DNA from: JAGPCK01 sp041675505 | Lineage (GTDB): Bacteria > Bacteroidota > Bacteroidia > UKL13-3 | DNA length: 64,000 bases | NCBI GenBank assembly: GCA_041675505.1 | Contig: JBAYTR010000008.1 | Coordinates: 124,001-188,000, forward strand | Reading direction: 5' to 3' | Part shown: positions 1 to 8,266 of the stretch, piece after piece | Layout of the letters: each line of letters opens with the position of its first letter | Numbering within the stretch: the stretch's first letter is position 1 | Program-made: the position numbers and the translations under genes | Notes under the pieces: generated by a model | Seen by the model: only the letters and a program-made list of their open reading frames with translations | Database searches by the model: none | Told to the model about the DNA's origin: nothing

Positions 1-525
1 TTACTTGAAGCTTTCCGCCAGGAAAAGAGTCGGGCAGCGGCATTTGAAGCTATCATTAAGAAATATCAGCAAAAAGTATACTGGCACGCACGCAGAATGG
101 TGATTGACCATGATGATGCAGATGATGTAACTCAAAACACCTTTATCAAAGCCTGGGAGAATCTGGAAAATTTCAGGGAAGAAGCCAAGTTGTTTACCTG
201 GTTGTTTCGGGTGGCCACCAATGAGGCGCTGGCCTTTCTAAACAAAAAGAAAGCCTCCCTTTACAGCTCCATTGATGATGCCGCCAATGAACTGAGCTCA
301 AAAATCACACACGGTGATGGTTTTAGCGGCAATGAAATACAACGCAAATTACAATTAGCCATACTCACCCTACCCGATAAGCAACGTGCGGTGTTTAACA
401 TGAAATATTTTGATGAGCTCACCTACGATGAAATGGCCGAAATAACAGGAACCTCGGTGGGTGCGTTAAAAGCCTCTTACCACCATGCCGTAAAAAAGAT
501 TGAAATTTTTGTACAAAAAAGTTAA
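1..525 (+). CDS. ECF-type RNA polymerase sigma factor, 5' end cut by window
   Basis: The reading frame is open from base 1, so the gene starts before the window and the ATG at 97 is internal. Codons before 97 read as the start of sigma-70 region 2 (FEAIIKKYQQKVYWHARR). Region 2 continues with DADDVTQNTFIKAWENL and LFTWLFRVATNEA. The C-terminal half is a region 4 helix-turn-helix: LPDKQRAVFNMKYFDELTYDEMAEITG, then a short basic tail. No region 3 lies between them, as in extracytoplasmic-function sigma factors. It would direct core RNA polymerase to a small stress or envelope regulon. The next two genes follow at 32 bp and with a 4-bp overlap, so the three look like one operon. The middle membrane protein is the natural anti-sigma candidate. 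Family assignment is firm; the regulon is unknown. Confidence 0.93.
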   Translation, partial: LLEAFRQEKSRAAAFEAIIKKYQQKVYWHARRMVIDHDDADDVTQNTFIKAWENLENFREEAKLFTWLFRVATNEALAFLNKKKASLYSSIDDAANELSSKITHGDGFSGNEIQRKLQLAILTLPDKQRAVFNMKYFDELTYDEMAEITGTSVGALKASYHHAVKKIEIFVQKS

Positions 526-557
526 ACCATATCAACATCTGTTACTCTAATACTCAA

Positions 558-1112
558 ATGAATACCACCAACCCGGATAAGCAGCAACCTCAATGGCCCA
601 AGGAATCACCCTTTAAGGTGCCCGATAGTTATTTTGATGAACTTTCCGAAAGCATACTTTGCCGGATAAACAATAACCTGCGGGAAGAAACACCCGGCTC
701 CATGCATTTGCTGAAAGATGCTGCACCTGACTCCATACCTCAAAATTATTTTGCTGAACTGCCTGAAAAGATATTGGCCCGAACAAGTTTAGCCAAACCA
801 AAAGGGCGCATCGTTTACCTGAACATCATAAAATATGCCGCAGCAGTGGTTGTAATATCCGGAGTTGCACTTTTTTACCTGCGCTCAGGCAATCAAAGTA
901 CCTCCACTCAGGTGAGCATGGAACAGTTGAGCGAAGATGAAATAACCACCTACCTGCTAAAAAATGCCGGGGTTGAATTACTGGCCGAGGCTTATACTGA
1001 AACTAAACCAACTGTAGAAAGCAACACCGGCAATCAGGATAGCAGTGATGCCATGGAGCAGTACCTGCTGGAACATGCAGATGAATCAGAATTAATGGAG
1101 GATGATATATGA
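558..1112 (+). CDS. Single-pass membrane protein of the sigma-factor operon, possible anti-sigma factor
   Basis: This 184-aa protein is not a recognised enzyme. Residues about 22-37 and 61-75 are two copies of a motif of the form P-x2-YF-x-EL-x-E-x-IL-x-R, spaced 39 residues apart. A hydrophobic segment at about 88-106 would span the membrane once. The distal part is acidic and also has an internal repeat (TTYLLKNAGVELL and MEQYLLEHADESEL). It sits 32 bp after an ECF sigma gene and overlaps the following secreted-protein gene by ATGA. The cytoplasmic N-terminus, single transmembrane segment and position fit an anti-sigma factor or an accessory membrane protein of the sigma system. That role is inferred from context and not from a recognised anti-sigma domain. 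Confidence 0.75.
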   Translation: MNTTNPDKQQPQWPKESPFKVPDSYFDELSESILCRINNNLREETPGSMHLLKDAAPDSIPQNYFAELPEKILARTSLAKPKGRIVYLNIIKYAAAVVVISGVALFYLRSGNQSTSTQVSMEQLSEDEITTYLLKNAGVELLAEAYTETKPTVESNTGNQDSSDAMEQYLLEHADESELMEDDI

Positions 1113-1567
1113 AAATGATTAAAGTTTTGATGAGTATGATACTCATCATGTGGACAGGAGCAATTATGGCTCAGGCACCTAAAAAAGAACGCGTAGAGGC
1201 CTTACGCATTGCTTACATTTCAGAACGTTTGCAACTAACACCCGAGGAAGCAAAATTATTCTGGCCGGTTTATACTAAACTGGAAAACGAGATGAAAGAG
1301 TTGCGCAAGAAACACCGTATGAATGATGAGGAAACAACAGAATCCTTGACCGAAGAGGAAGCAGATAAAAAGCTGAATGAACTGATTGCATTCAAAGAAG
1401 CGCAGTTGGCCCTTGCCAAAAAATACCAGGTAGAATTAAAAAAAGTTATACCGGCCACCAAAGTACTCTTATTGTACCGGGCTGAAGAAGATTTTAAAAA
1501 GGAGCTGTTAAAAAGAATTCGTGAAAGAAGAGGCGCGCGACCGGGTGCACCCGCACCGGGAAGGTAA
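1109..1567 (+). CDS. Secreted helical protein of the sigma-factor operon
   Basis: This 152-aa protein begins with a clear signal peptide (hydrophobic core followed by GAIMAQ). The mature part is almost wholly charged and helical, with the sequence LTPEEAKLFWPVYTKLENEM near residues 45-64. That LTPEEA-FWPVY pattern recurs in small periplasmic proteins of Bacteroidota placed next to ECF sigma genes and loosely resembles Spy/CpxP-like chaperones. The C-terminus is Arg/Pro/Gly-rich (RRGARPGAPAPGR). The start overlaps the upstream stop by 4 bp (ATGA), implying translational coupling. A periplasmic sensor or chaperone role in the sigma circuit is an inference. A strong terminator follows 20 bp after the stop. 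Confidence 0.8.
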   Translation: MKMIKVLMSMILIMWTGAIMAQAPKKERVEALRIAYISERLQLTPEEAKLFWPVYTKLENEMKELRKKHRMNDEETTESLTEEEADKKLNELIAFKEAQLALAKKYQVELKKVIPATKVLLLYRAEEDFKKELLKRIRERRGARPGAPAPGR

Positions 1568-1586
1568 CGCCAGTGTTAGTTAGGTT

Positions 1587-1612
1587 AAAGGGGGATTTAG
1601 TTCCCCTTTTTT
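1587..1612. terminator. Bidirectional rho-independent terminator
   Basis: Stem AAAGGGG (1587-1593) pairs with CCCCTTT (1603-1609), followed by a T run. A-runs upstream allow use on the minus strand too. It separates the sigma operon from the convergent flippase gene, whose stop codon lies inside the hairpin. Confidence 0.85.
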
Positions 1613-2934
1613 ATTGTCCACCACCAGGTGCGCAAGTGCAATGTACGGTACAGGTATAAACCTAACCCGATATTGGTAATGGCCATCATCACAGCCCGTA
1701 TAACAATACTGGCAAACAAAGCATGGGTTGAAATAAACATTAATCCGCTAATGGTGCCCAGCAGCAGCATGGTGGCATTAAAGCGGGAAAGTGCTTTTTC
1801 ATTCCCCGAGGTAACCATCAGAATATTAACTGAACCCGCCCATACGTTAACCAGTTGTGCCGAGCATAACACCAGTAATTCCAATGAATAGTCTCCGTAA
1901 ACACTGCCCATCAGCGATAAAATTCTGGCAGGAAAAATAAGTATCACCATAAAAATGAATGCCGATACTACTGTAAGCATGCGGGAGTTTTTGTTTAACA
2001 AACTTTGCAGTTCATCCATTTTATTCCGGTGCAACAACTCTACAAATTTCGGGGCAATGTTGTAATTAATTACTTGCAGGGGCATGGATACCAACCTGGA
2101 CACAGTAAACAACACAGCATACACACCTGCTAGTTTTTCATCATGAAAATAACTGAGAAAAAACAACGGAATCTGGTGGCTCACGTTGGCAGCAGCAGCA
2201 GAAACAAATAAGGGTGCAATAATTTTAAGCATGGAAGAATAACTTTCCGGAAGTTCATCTTCCTGCATGGCATCTACCTTATCCCAATAAGCAACAGAAA
2301 AAAGTGTAGAAAGAATAAACGTAAATCCTATTGCCGACAAATGTGCCCATAAAGGATTGAGCAATGACGAGAAAGTATAGTGCAGAACAATAAGCACCAG
2401 TAGGGCAAACAAACCATGAGAGGCCAGAGAAAGAAAATTAAATGCCTTTAGCTTTTCCCGAAGGCGAAGGTTCTCCTGCAAAATACTGGATACGCTAAGC
2501 ACCAATAGTACAGGCGCTGTATAAAATATTACCGAAGCATACGAACTATCAAAAAATGACTCCGCCACCCGGGCTGAAAATACCATCAGCAACAGAGACA
2601 AAACAGAGGCTAACACAATGCCCAAGCGCAGTACACGCAACACCGATGTATTGTACAATGCAACTTGCTGCTGTTGGTACAACTTAGCGAGATTTCGCAC
2701 CATGTATTGTTTAAGGCTGCTGTTCACCGCAACTTCCACCAGGCCCCAAATGGAAAACAGCACTGTGCAAACCCCCAGCACATCAGCACCGTAATAGCGC
2801 GATACCCACCAGGTGAAAGCGAACCCGGCCGGAACCGATAAGCTCCTGAAGAGTATAAACAGGACACCACCTTTTAATACATCCCTGAAATGGATATCCT
2901 GAATACGTTTATTAAGCAAGGTTTTTAGTGGCAT
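1597..2934 (-). CDS. Polysaccharide/oligosaccharide flippase-like membrane protein
   Basis: This 445-aa polytopic protein has about 12-14 hydrophobic segments in the pattern of the MATE/MVF flippase superfamily (Wzx-like). An N-terminal amphipathic stretch leads into GGVLFILFRSLSVPAGF, and the segment with WVSRYYGADVLGVCTVLFS resembles the conserved first helices of polysaccharide exporters. Members move undecaprenyl-linked sugars across the inner membrane or export related amphiphiles. No glycosyltransferase genes flank it here, so the substrate cannot be guessed. The frame is open to a TTG at 2943, but ATG at 2934 (MPLKTLL) is the more credible start. The stop falls within a terminator shared with the convergent sigma operon. 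Confidence 0.8.
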   Translation of the reverse strand: MPLKTLLNKRIQDIHFRDVLKGGVLFILFRSLSVPAGFAFTWWVSRYYGADVLGVCTVLFSIWGLVEVAVNSSLKQYMVRNLAKLYQQQQVALYNTSVLRVLRLGIVLASVLSLLLMVFSARVAESFFDSSYASVIFYTAPVLLVLSVSSILQENLRLREKLKAFNFLSLASHGLFALLVLIVLHYTFSSLLNPLWAHLSAIGFTFILSTLFSVAYWDKVDAMQEDELPESYSSMLKIIAPLFVSAAAANVSHQIPLFFLSYFHDEKLAGVYAVLFTVSRLVSMPLQVINYNIAPKFVELLHRNKMDELQSLLNKNSRMLTVVSAFIFMVILIFPARILSLMGSVYGDYSLELLVLCSAQLVNVWAGSVNILMVTSGNEKALSRFNATMLLLGTISGLMFISTHALFASIVIRAVMMAITNIGLGLYLYRTLHLRTWWWTIKKGN

Positions 2935-2983
2935 TCCATTCAAAAAAACGCAAAAGCGATTGTAATAACAACAAAATGCTGAG

Positions 2984-2991
2984 TAGCTTTG
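2984..2991 (+). promoter_or_regulatory. Bacteroidota -7 box before aminotransferase
   Basis: TAGCTTTG matches TAnnTTTG and lies 5 nt before the ATG at 2997. A TTG at 2960-2962 could be the -33 element. This supports the internal start at 2997 over the upstream ATGs. Confidence 0.6.
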
Positions 2992-2996
2992 CCAAA

Positions 2997-4181
2997 ATGA
3001 TTACCCACAGGCAACTATTTCTTCAACACCTGGCTCAAACCACCGATGCTCCGCTAATGTTAGAAATTGAGCGGGCTGAGGGGGTGCATTTGTTCGATAC
3101 CAATGGCAAGTCATACCTTGACTTGATTTCAGGCATCGGAGTGAGCAATGTAGGGCACAGACACCCGGAGGTACTTAAAGCCATACAGGAGCAACTGGAC
3201 AAATACATGCACCTGATGGTTTACGGAGAATACGTTCAGGCCCCGCAAACACTATTTGCAAAAGCCCTGACTGATGCTTTGCACCCGACCCTTAACTCTT
3301 GTTATTTTGTTAACTCCGGTGCTGAGGCAACCGATGCAGCAATGAAGCTGGCCAAACGCTATACCGGAAGAACTGAACTGGTAGCTTGTTACAATGCTTA
3401 CCACGGTAGTTCACAAGGCCCGTTGAGTCTTAACAGCAACAGCTATTTTTCCAATGCTTACCGCCCCCTGCTGCCGGATATCAATTTTATTCATTTCAAT
3501 ACGACTGATGACCTGGCAAAAATAACCTCGCGCACGGCTGCTGTTTTTATAGAACCCGTTCAGGGAGAGGCGGGTTATTTACCTGCTGAGCAAGCCTACC
3601 TTGAGGCACTCCGGAAACGTTGCGATGAAACCGACACCTTACTTATTTTTGATGAAATACAAACAGGTTTTGGCCGTACGGGCAGTTTGTTTGCTTTCCA
3701 TCAGTACAACGTAGTACCCGACATGATACTGCTGGCCAAAGGTATGGCAGGCGGAATGCCCATGGGAGCTTTGGTTGCCCCGCACCACATGATGCAGGCC
3801 TTCTCATTCAATCCTATTCTGGGGCACATTACTACGTTTGGCGGCCACCCGGTAAGTTGTGCTGCGGCTTTGGCCACACTTAAAATATTACAACGTTCAG
3901 ATCTGGTACAGCAGGTTGCCGCAAAAGAGGCTTTGTTCAGAAAACACCTGCTCCACCCGGCCATCCAATCTGTATCGGGCAAAGGTTTGATGCTGGCCCT
4001 TGATTTGGGAAGCTTTGAGCAAAACAAAAAAATTATTGACCGTTGCATAGCTGACGGACTCATTACCGACTGGTTCCTGTTTGCCTCTCATAAAATGCGC
4101 ATTGCTCCTCCGCTTATTATCTCTGAAGAAGAAATTATACAGTCGTGCGACATTATTGTGAAGAATATAAATACTGCATAA
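2997..4181 (+). CDS. Class-III PLP-dependent aminotransferase
   Basis: This 394-aa enzyme is of the acetylornithine/ornithine/4-aminobutyrate aminotransferase family. Visible signatures are LDLISGIGVSNVGHRHPEV near the N-terminus, NSGAEATDAAMKLAKRYTGR (cofactor phosphate binding), IFDEIQTGFGRTG (the Asp that contacts the PLP ring nitrogen) and LLAKGMAGGMPMGAL with the Schiff-base Lys. Length is typical. The reaction is transfer of an omega-amino group to 2-oxoglutarate or pyruvate; the amino-acid substrate cannot be fixed from sequence, and no arginine-biosynthesis genes are adjacent. The frame extends upstream to 2928, but a TAGCTTTG promoter box at 2984-2991 argues for ATG 2997, which begins MITHRQLFLQHLAQ, the usual start of this group. 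Confidence 0.92.
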   Translation: MITHRQLFLQHLAQTTDAPLMLEIERAEGVHLFDTNGKSYLDLISGIGVSNVGHRHPEVLKAIQEQLDKYMHLMVYGEYVQAPQTLFAKALTDALHPTLNSCYFVNSGAEATDAAMKLAKRYTGRTELVACYNAYHGSSQGPLSLNSNSYFSNAYRPLLPDINFIHFNTTDDLAKITSRTAAVFIEPVQGEAGYLPAEQAYLEALRKRCDETDTLLIFDEIQTGFGRTGSLFAFHQYNVVPDMILLAKGMAGGMPMGALVAPHHMMQAFSFNPILGHITTFGGHPVSCAAALATLKILQRSDLVQQVAAKEALFRKHLLHPAIQSVSGKGLMLALDLGSFEQNKKIIDRCIADGLITDWFLFASHKMRIAPPLIISEEEIIQSCDIIVKNINTA

Positions 4182-4205
4182 ATTTTCTCAGCGCATTAAA
4201 CCAAT

Positions 4206-4213
4206 TATATTTG
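4206..4213 (+). promoter_or_regulatory. Bacteroidota -7 box before lipoprotein gene
   Basis: TATATTTG, a full match to TAnnTTTG, lies 36 nt before the ATG at 4250. It shows that the lipoprotein gene starts at 4250 and not at the in-frame ATG at 4145 inside the aminotransferase gene. Confidence 0.6.
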
Positions 4214-4249
4214 ACTCACTCTTACGTAAAAATTAAAACACATCCTTAT

Positions 4250-5095
4250 ATGAAAAAGTACATGATGCTATTGGCAGGAGGCCTGTTAATCTCAGGAAGT
4301 ATTCTGGTTACCTCTTGCAACAGAGACAAAGAAGAACTGGAAGAAATTTTTGAGGCAGCAGAAGACCATGCGCTGATGGAAGGTGAATTTTCCAATGTGA
4401 ATGATTGGACCGATAACCAGGCCGATGATAAAGGTTTTGGTAAGGCCAATGTTTCCATCTTACCCGGTTGTGCCCAGGTTTTCACCAACATGACCGGCAG
4501 CCCCAAAATACTGGAAATAACTTTTTACGATTCGGCCAATACGGCTAACAACAATGCTTGTTTATGCAATGACGGCAACTACCGCAGAGGTAAAATACGC
4601 TGTGAGTTTACTGGAGCTTATCGCACACAAGGATCTCAAGCCATCATCACTTTACAGAACTATTTTGTAAATGATGTTCAATACACCGGCACACGCACCA
4701 TCACCAACCTGGGCAATGCCAGCGGTAACTTTAAATATTCCTACACCGTAACCGGTGGAAGCGCCATTACACCTGAGGGTACCGTAACCTGGTCAACAGT
4801 GGGTGAGATAGAACGTGTTGAAGGAGAAGGTACCATAAATCCTTTTGATGATGTGTATCTGTTGAGAGGAAGTTCCAATGGTGTAAGCAGAAAAGGAAAT
4901 AACTTTACCGTTAGTACACTTACCCCGCTCAAGAAAAAAATAGGTTGCCCACGTATTGTGAGCGGAAAAACAACTGTAACCAACTCATCGGGCAATGCTA
5001 TGGAGCTTGACTTTGACCCGCTGGGTGGTGAAAACTGCGACCGTATAGCTAAAATTACTTATAAAGATCGCACAAGAACCATCACACTCCGATAA
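4250..5095 (+). CDS. Lipoprotein of unknown function
   Basis: This 281-aa protein has a signal peptide ending in a lipobox-like ILVTSC, so Cys at about 20 would be acylated. After the Cys comes an Asp/Glu-rich stretch (NRDKEELEEIFEAAEDH), then a beta-rich domain with repeated patterns of the form ITL-YFVNDVQYTGTRTITNLG and several cysteines (GCAQVF, ACLCNDG, IRCEF, IGCPR, ENCDR) that may pair as disulfides. I do not recognise a named domain. It has its own promoter box at 4206 and a strong terminator at 5118-5144, so it is probably monocistronic. An outer-membrane or cell-surface location is likely. Confidence 0.8.
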   Translation: MKKYMMLLAGGLLISGSILVTSCNRDKEELEEIFEAAEDHALMEGEFSNVNDWTDNQADDKGFGKANVSILPGCAQVFTNMTGSPKILEITFYDSANTANNNACLCNDGNYRRGKIRCEFTGAYRTQGSQAIITLQNYFVNDVQYTGTRTITNLGNASGNFKYSYTVTGGSAITPEGTVTWSTVGEIERVEGEGTINPFDDVYLLRGSSNGVSRKGNNFTVSTLTPLKKKIGCPRIVSGKTTVTNSSGNAMELDFDPLGGENCDRIAKITYKDRTRTITLR

Positions 5096-5117
5096 ATCTC
5101 ACTCATCAGGAATTACC

Positions 5118-5144
5118 AAAAAGCCCCGCTCAACGGGGCTTTTT
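5118..5144 (+). terminator. Rho-independent terminator after lipoprotein gene
   Basis: AAAAAGCCCCG (5118-5128) pairs with CGGGGCTTTTT (5134-5144) around a CTCAA loop, followed by further T residues. Confidence 0.9.
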
Positions 5145-5171
5145 GTTTTTAGTGTAGTATCTTGCAGGCCG

Positions 5172-6041
5172 ATGCAATTGAGCAAAGGAGTGCAGTACAT
5201 GATTCAGGCAACGGTGTATTATGCCGGCATGAATTTGTGCATCAAGTACCTCAATCACATTCCTGCACATCAGATTATTTTTATCCGTTCTGTTGTTACC
5301 TTTTGCATCACGTTTTACCTTATCAAAAAACAAAATCTCAATCCCTGGGGAAATAACAAAGGCTGGTTGGTATTGAGAGGTGTGGCGGGTTTTGCCGGAT
5401 TATTCTGTTACGTGATTACAGTACAACACATGCCCTTGGCCAGTGCTGTTACTATCCAGTATTTATCTCCCGTGTTCACACTTATCATCGCACACTTTAT
5501 GCTGGATGATGAACTAAAATTACGCAACTGGATATTTACATTGATCTCCCTGAGCGGAGTGTTTTTGGTGAAAGGCTTTGACGAACGCATTAGTCAGGTG
5601 ATGTTGGGTTTGGGTGTATTCTCTGCATTAATGTCGGGGTTCGCTTATTCCTGTATACGCAAGGTGAACCAATCAGACCATGCCCTGGTAATTGTATTTT
5701 ATTTCCCGCTGGTTACTTTGCCTTTTGTAACTCCGTATAGTCTCACCCACTGGACCACTCCCACCACAACCGATTGGCTATTGTTGATTGCTACCGGAAT
5801 TTTCACACAATTCGGTCAGTACTTTATGACCAAGGCCTATCAACTGGAAAGGGTTTCAAATGTTTCTATACTTACCTACCTGGGTACACTCTATGCTTTA
5901 GCCATAGGTTACCTGTTGTTTGATGAGAAATTTTCGACCATGAGTTTATTTGGGATGACACTGATTATTGGTGGAGTTGTACTTAATTTGCTGTTATCAG
6001 AATACAAGAAAAAAAATGCACATGCATCGACTGAAAAATGA
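5172..6041 (+). CDS. EamA/DMT-superfamily transporter
   Basis: This 289-aa protein has ten predicted hydrophobic helices arranged as two five-helix repeats, the EamA (RhaT/DMT) pattern. Recognisable pieces are YYAGMNLCIKYL and FIRSVVTFCI in helices 1-2, LASAVTIQYLSPVFTLI in the first repeat, and SNVSILTYLGTLYALAIGYLLF in the equivalent place of the second. Such inner-membrane proteins export or import metabolites or drugs; the substrate is not predictable. The likely promoter is TATCTTGC just before the ATG. Its 3' end overlaps the next gene by 26 bp, implying co-expression with the epimerase. Confidence 0.88.
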   Translation: MQLSKGVQYMIQATVYYAGMNLCIKYLNHIPAHQIIFIRSVVTFCITFYLIKKQNLNPWGNNKGWLVLRGVAGFAGLFCYVITVQHMPLASAVTIQYLSPVFTLIIAHFMLDDELKLRNWIFTLISLSGVFLVKGFDERISQVMLGLGVFSALMSGFAYSCIRKVNQSDHALVIVFYFPLVTLPFVTPYSLTHWTTPTTTDWLLLIATGIFTQFGQYFMTKAYQLERVSNVSILTYLGTLYALAIGYLLFDEKFSTMSLFGMTLIIGGVVLNLLLSEYKKKNAHASTEK

Positions 6042-6891
6042 GTGGCTGGAAATAACGGTAGCTGATAAAGGTGCCGAATTGCAAAGCATATTTTCCACCG
6101 TGCAAAACAGAGAATGTTTATGGCAGGGAGATGCTGCATACTGGAATCGCAAGGCACCTGTTCTTTTTCCCTTTGTGGGGAAATTGAAAAACAACCGGTA
6201 CACACATAAGGGCATAGAGTATTCCATGAGTCAGCACGGGTTTGCACGCGACATGGTATTTACACTGATTGAACAATCACATAATCAACTGCACTACGCT
6301 ACCGATTTTAATGAAGAAACATTAACGGTATACCCGTTTCGGTTCAGGCTGGAAATTATTTACACGTTACACGAGCACAGCATTACCTGCAGCTGGAAGG
6401 TACACAACGTTGGCAACGAAGAGATGTATTTTTCCATAGGAGCGCATCCCGGCTTTTTTTGTCCGTTCCATAACCATGAATATTTAACCGAATTTTACCT
6501 CGAGTTTAGTGAGGCTGAAACTACTGAACGCTGCTTATTAACTGAAGGAATATTTAACGGTCGAACAGAAAAAGTATTTCAGCACAGCCACATGATTGAA
6601 CTGCATGACGACCTTTTTCTGAAAGATGCCATTGTACTTAAACACATCCATTCTTCACAGGTAACACTAAAAAGCAAACGAAATAATGCGCATAGTGTGG
6701 GCATGACTTTTAACAACTTCCCTTACTTGGGCATCTGGAAAAAACCGGGAAGTAATTTTTTGTGCATTGAACCCTGGCACGGGCTGGCCGACAACAACAC
6801 ACACACAGGTGATTTGACAAATAAAGAAGGTATTCTATCTTTGTCTCCCTACCATCATTTTGAAACATCATACACCATAAGCATATCTTAA
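6016..6891 (+). CDS. Aldose 1-epimerase family protein, LacX-like
   Basis: This 291-aa protein is of the aldose-epimerase/galactose-mutarotase fold, closest in pattern to the LacX-like subgroup. It begins NEWLEITVADKGAELQS, has ECLWQGDAAYWNRKAPVLFPFVGKL near residues 35-58, SQHGFARD and, around residue 145, SIGAHPGFFCPF, whose His fits the catalytic histidine. CIEPWHGLAD near residue 255 is also typical. It would interconvert alpha and beta forms of a hexose or related sugar in the cytoplasm. The frame is open to 5968, but starts at 6016 or 6022 (MHMHRLK) fit the family. It overlaps the EamA transporter gene by 26 bp, so a shared sugar-related role is possible. Confidence 0.87.
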   Translation: MHMHRLKNEWLEITVADKGAELQSIFSTVQNRECLWQGDAAYWNRKAPVLFPFVGKLKNNRYTHKGIEYSMSQHGFARDMVFTLIEQSHNQLHYATDFNEETLTVYPFRFRLEIIYTLHEHSITCSWKVHNVGNEEMYFSIGAHPGFFCPFHNHEYLTEFYLEFSEAETTERCLLTEGIFNGRTEKVFQHSHMIELHDDLFLKDAIVLKHIHSSQVTLKSKRNNAHSVGMTFNNFPYLGIWKKPGSNFLCIEPWHGLADNNTHTGDLTNKEGILSLSPYHHFETSYTISIS

Positions 6892-6895
6892 TTTT

Positions 6896-7423
6896 ATGAA
6901 AAAAATTATCCTATTCATTTTTTTACTATCAGGCATCGTTTCTGCCAATGCACAAAGTATGTTTTTTCCTGAAGCCTGGACCGGCCGCTGGAAAGGCAAC
7001 CTGAACATTTTTACCAAAGATGGCGCAGTAAGTACAGTACAGATGAACATTGTACTGGAAAAAACATCAACTCCCAACAATTATTCATTTATAATTATTT
7101 ACAAGCAGGGTGAAAAAGAAGATGTACGTAATTACACTTTACTCAAAGACACTGCTAATGCCGGGCACTTTATTACCGATGAACACAACAGCATCAGAAT
7201 AAACGATTACCTTTTCGGCAGTACGCTCATCAGCCAGTTTATTGTTGAAGGTCAGCTGCTAACTGCAGTGTATCGTTTTGAAAAAGACAAAATTGACTTC
7301 ACCATCATTGGTACCAATGCCGCACCCACCGGCAGCAGCGGAGGAAAAGACAAAATTCCTGTGGTGAAAGATTTTGAAATAATGAACTACCAGAATGCCA
7401 TTCTGGAAAGGGTAAAACAATAA
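6896..7423 (+). CDS. Secreted protein of unknown function
   Basis: This 175-aa protein has a signal peptide (FIFLLSGIVSANAQ). The mature part starts FFPEAWTGRWKGNLNI, then beta-strands, a pattern seen in small extracytoplasmic proteins of Bacteroidota that probably form a lipocalin-like barrel. No catalytic motif is seen. It starts 4 bp after the epimerase stop, so it probably ends the transporter-epimerase operon. Its stop codon directly abuts the stop of the convergent tcdA gene, with no space between them. Confidence 0.78.
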   Translation: MKKIILFIFLLSGIVSANAQSMFFPEAWTGRWKGNLNIFTKDGAVSTVQMNIVLEKTSTPNNYSFIIIYKQGEKEDVRNYTLLKDTANAGHFITDEHNSIRINDYLFGSTLISQFIVEGQLLTAVYRFEKDKIDFTIIGTNAAPTGSSGGKDKIPVVKDFEIMNYQNAILERVKQ

Positions 7424-8164
7424 CTACCGGTTATACAAATCGCGAATGGCAACAGAAGCTACCGTGCAACCGAATACTGCCGGCATATAACTGATGGTGC
7501 CCACAAATGATTTTTTATTCTTCCCTTCAGTTAGCACCACCTGCGCTTCCTCCATTTTTTGTTCAGCTGAGAATACTGCTTTAAAACCTGAGCGTACACC
7601 CAATTTATGCAAATATTTTCTTACGTAACGCGCCAGTTTACAACTGTGTGTTTCTGAAATATCCACTACCTGAATTTGTGTGGGATCAACTTTTGACCCG
7701 GCTCCCATTGAACTCACCAAAGGAATATTTCTATCCATACAGGCCTTAATGAAAAACACTTTGGGTGCCAACGTATCAATACAATCTAAGGCATAATCAA
7801 ACTTGGTTCCGTTCAGGATTTCATCCGTGCGGGTGTCCTTCAGGTACTCGGGGATTACGGTAAGTTCAAGTTCAGGATTAATATCCAGCAAACGTTCCGC
7901 CAGTACCTCTGCCTTTATTTTTCCTTCCGTACTGTGCAATGCCGGAATTTGTCTGTTGCGGTTAGTAGGATCAACTGTGTCGGCATCGACAATGGTCATT
8001 TTACCAACACCGGTGCGGGCTATCATTTCGGCTGCAATGCCCCCTACTCCGCCAAGTCCTACCACAAGCACATGCGAGTTCACTAATTTTTCCAGCTTTT
8101 GCTCTCCCAAAAGCACCTGTGTTCTGCCCATCCACGGGCTGATTGGTTTTCGGTTTGTACCCAT
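7424..8164 (-). CDS. tcdA: tRNA threonylcarbamoyladenosine dehydratase (ThiF/E1-like)
   Basis: This 246-aa E1-like enzyme of the HesA/MoeB/ThiF family uses ATP to cyclise the t6A base at position 37 of tRNAs. It shows the nucleotide-binding loop VVGLGGVGGIAAEMIARTG, the metal/ATP site IVDADTVDPTNRNRQ, DYALDCIDTLAPK, and a late GSKVDPTQIQVVDISETHSCKLARYVRK, which is typical of TcdA (formerly YgdL/CsdL). The family is about 245-270 residues. It ends head-to-head with the upstream secreted-protein gene without a gap. A TACCTTTG box lies 4 nt before its ATG. Confidence 0.93.
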   Translation of the reverse strand: MGTNRKPISPWMGRTQVLLGEQKLEKLVNSHVLVVGLGGVGGIAAEMIARTGVGKMTIVDADTVDPTNRNRQIPALHSTEGKIKAEVLAERLLDINPELELTVIPEYLKDTRTDEILNGTKFDYALDCIDTLAPKVFFIKACMDRNIPLVSSMGAGSKVDPTQIQVVDISETHSCKLARYVRKYLHKLGVRSGFKAVFSAEQKMEEAQVVLTEGKNKKSFVGTISYMPAVFGCTVASVAIRDLYNR

Positions 8165-8168
8165 GCGG

Positions 8169-8176
8169 CAAAGGTA
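8169..8176 (-). promoter_or_regulatory. Bacteroidota -7 box before tcdA
   Basis: On the minus strand this reads TACCTTTG, 4 nt before the ATG, an almost leaderless arrangement. Confidence 0.65.
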
Positions 8177-8266
8177 AATATTCCCGACTTATTCATGTGG
8201 CTGATACAATTTACAGAAAGATTTTTTCTCGTGCTTTTGTATATCTTAGCGGCATTAAACTAAAAT

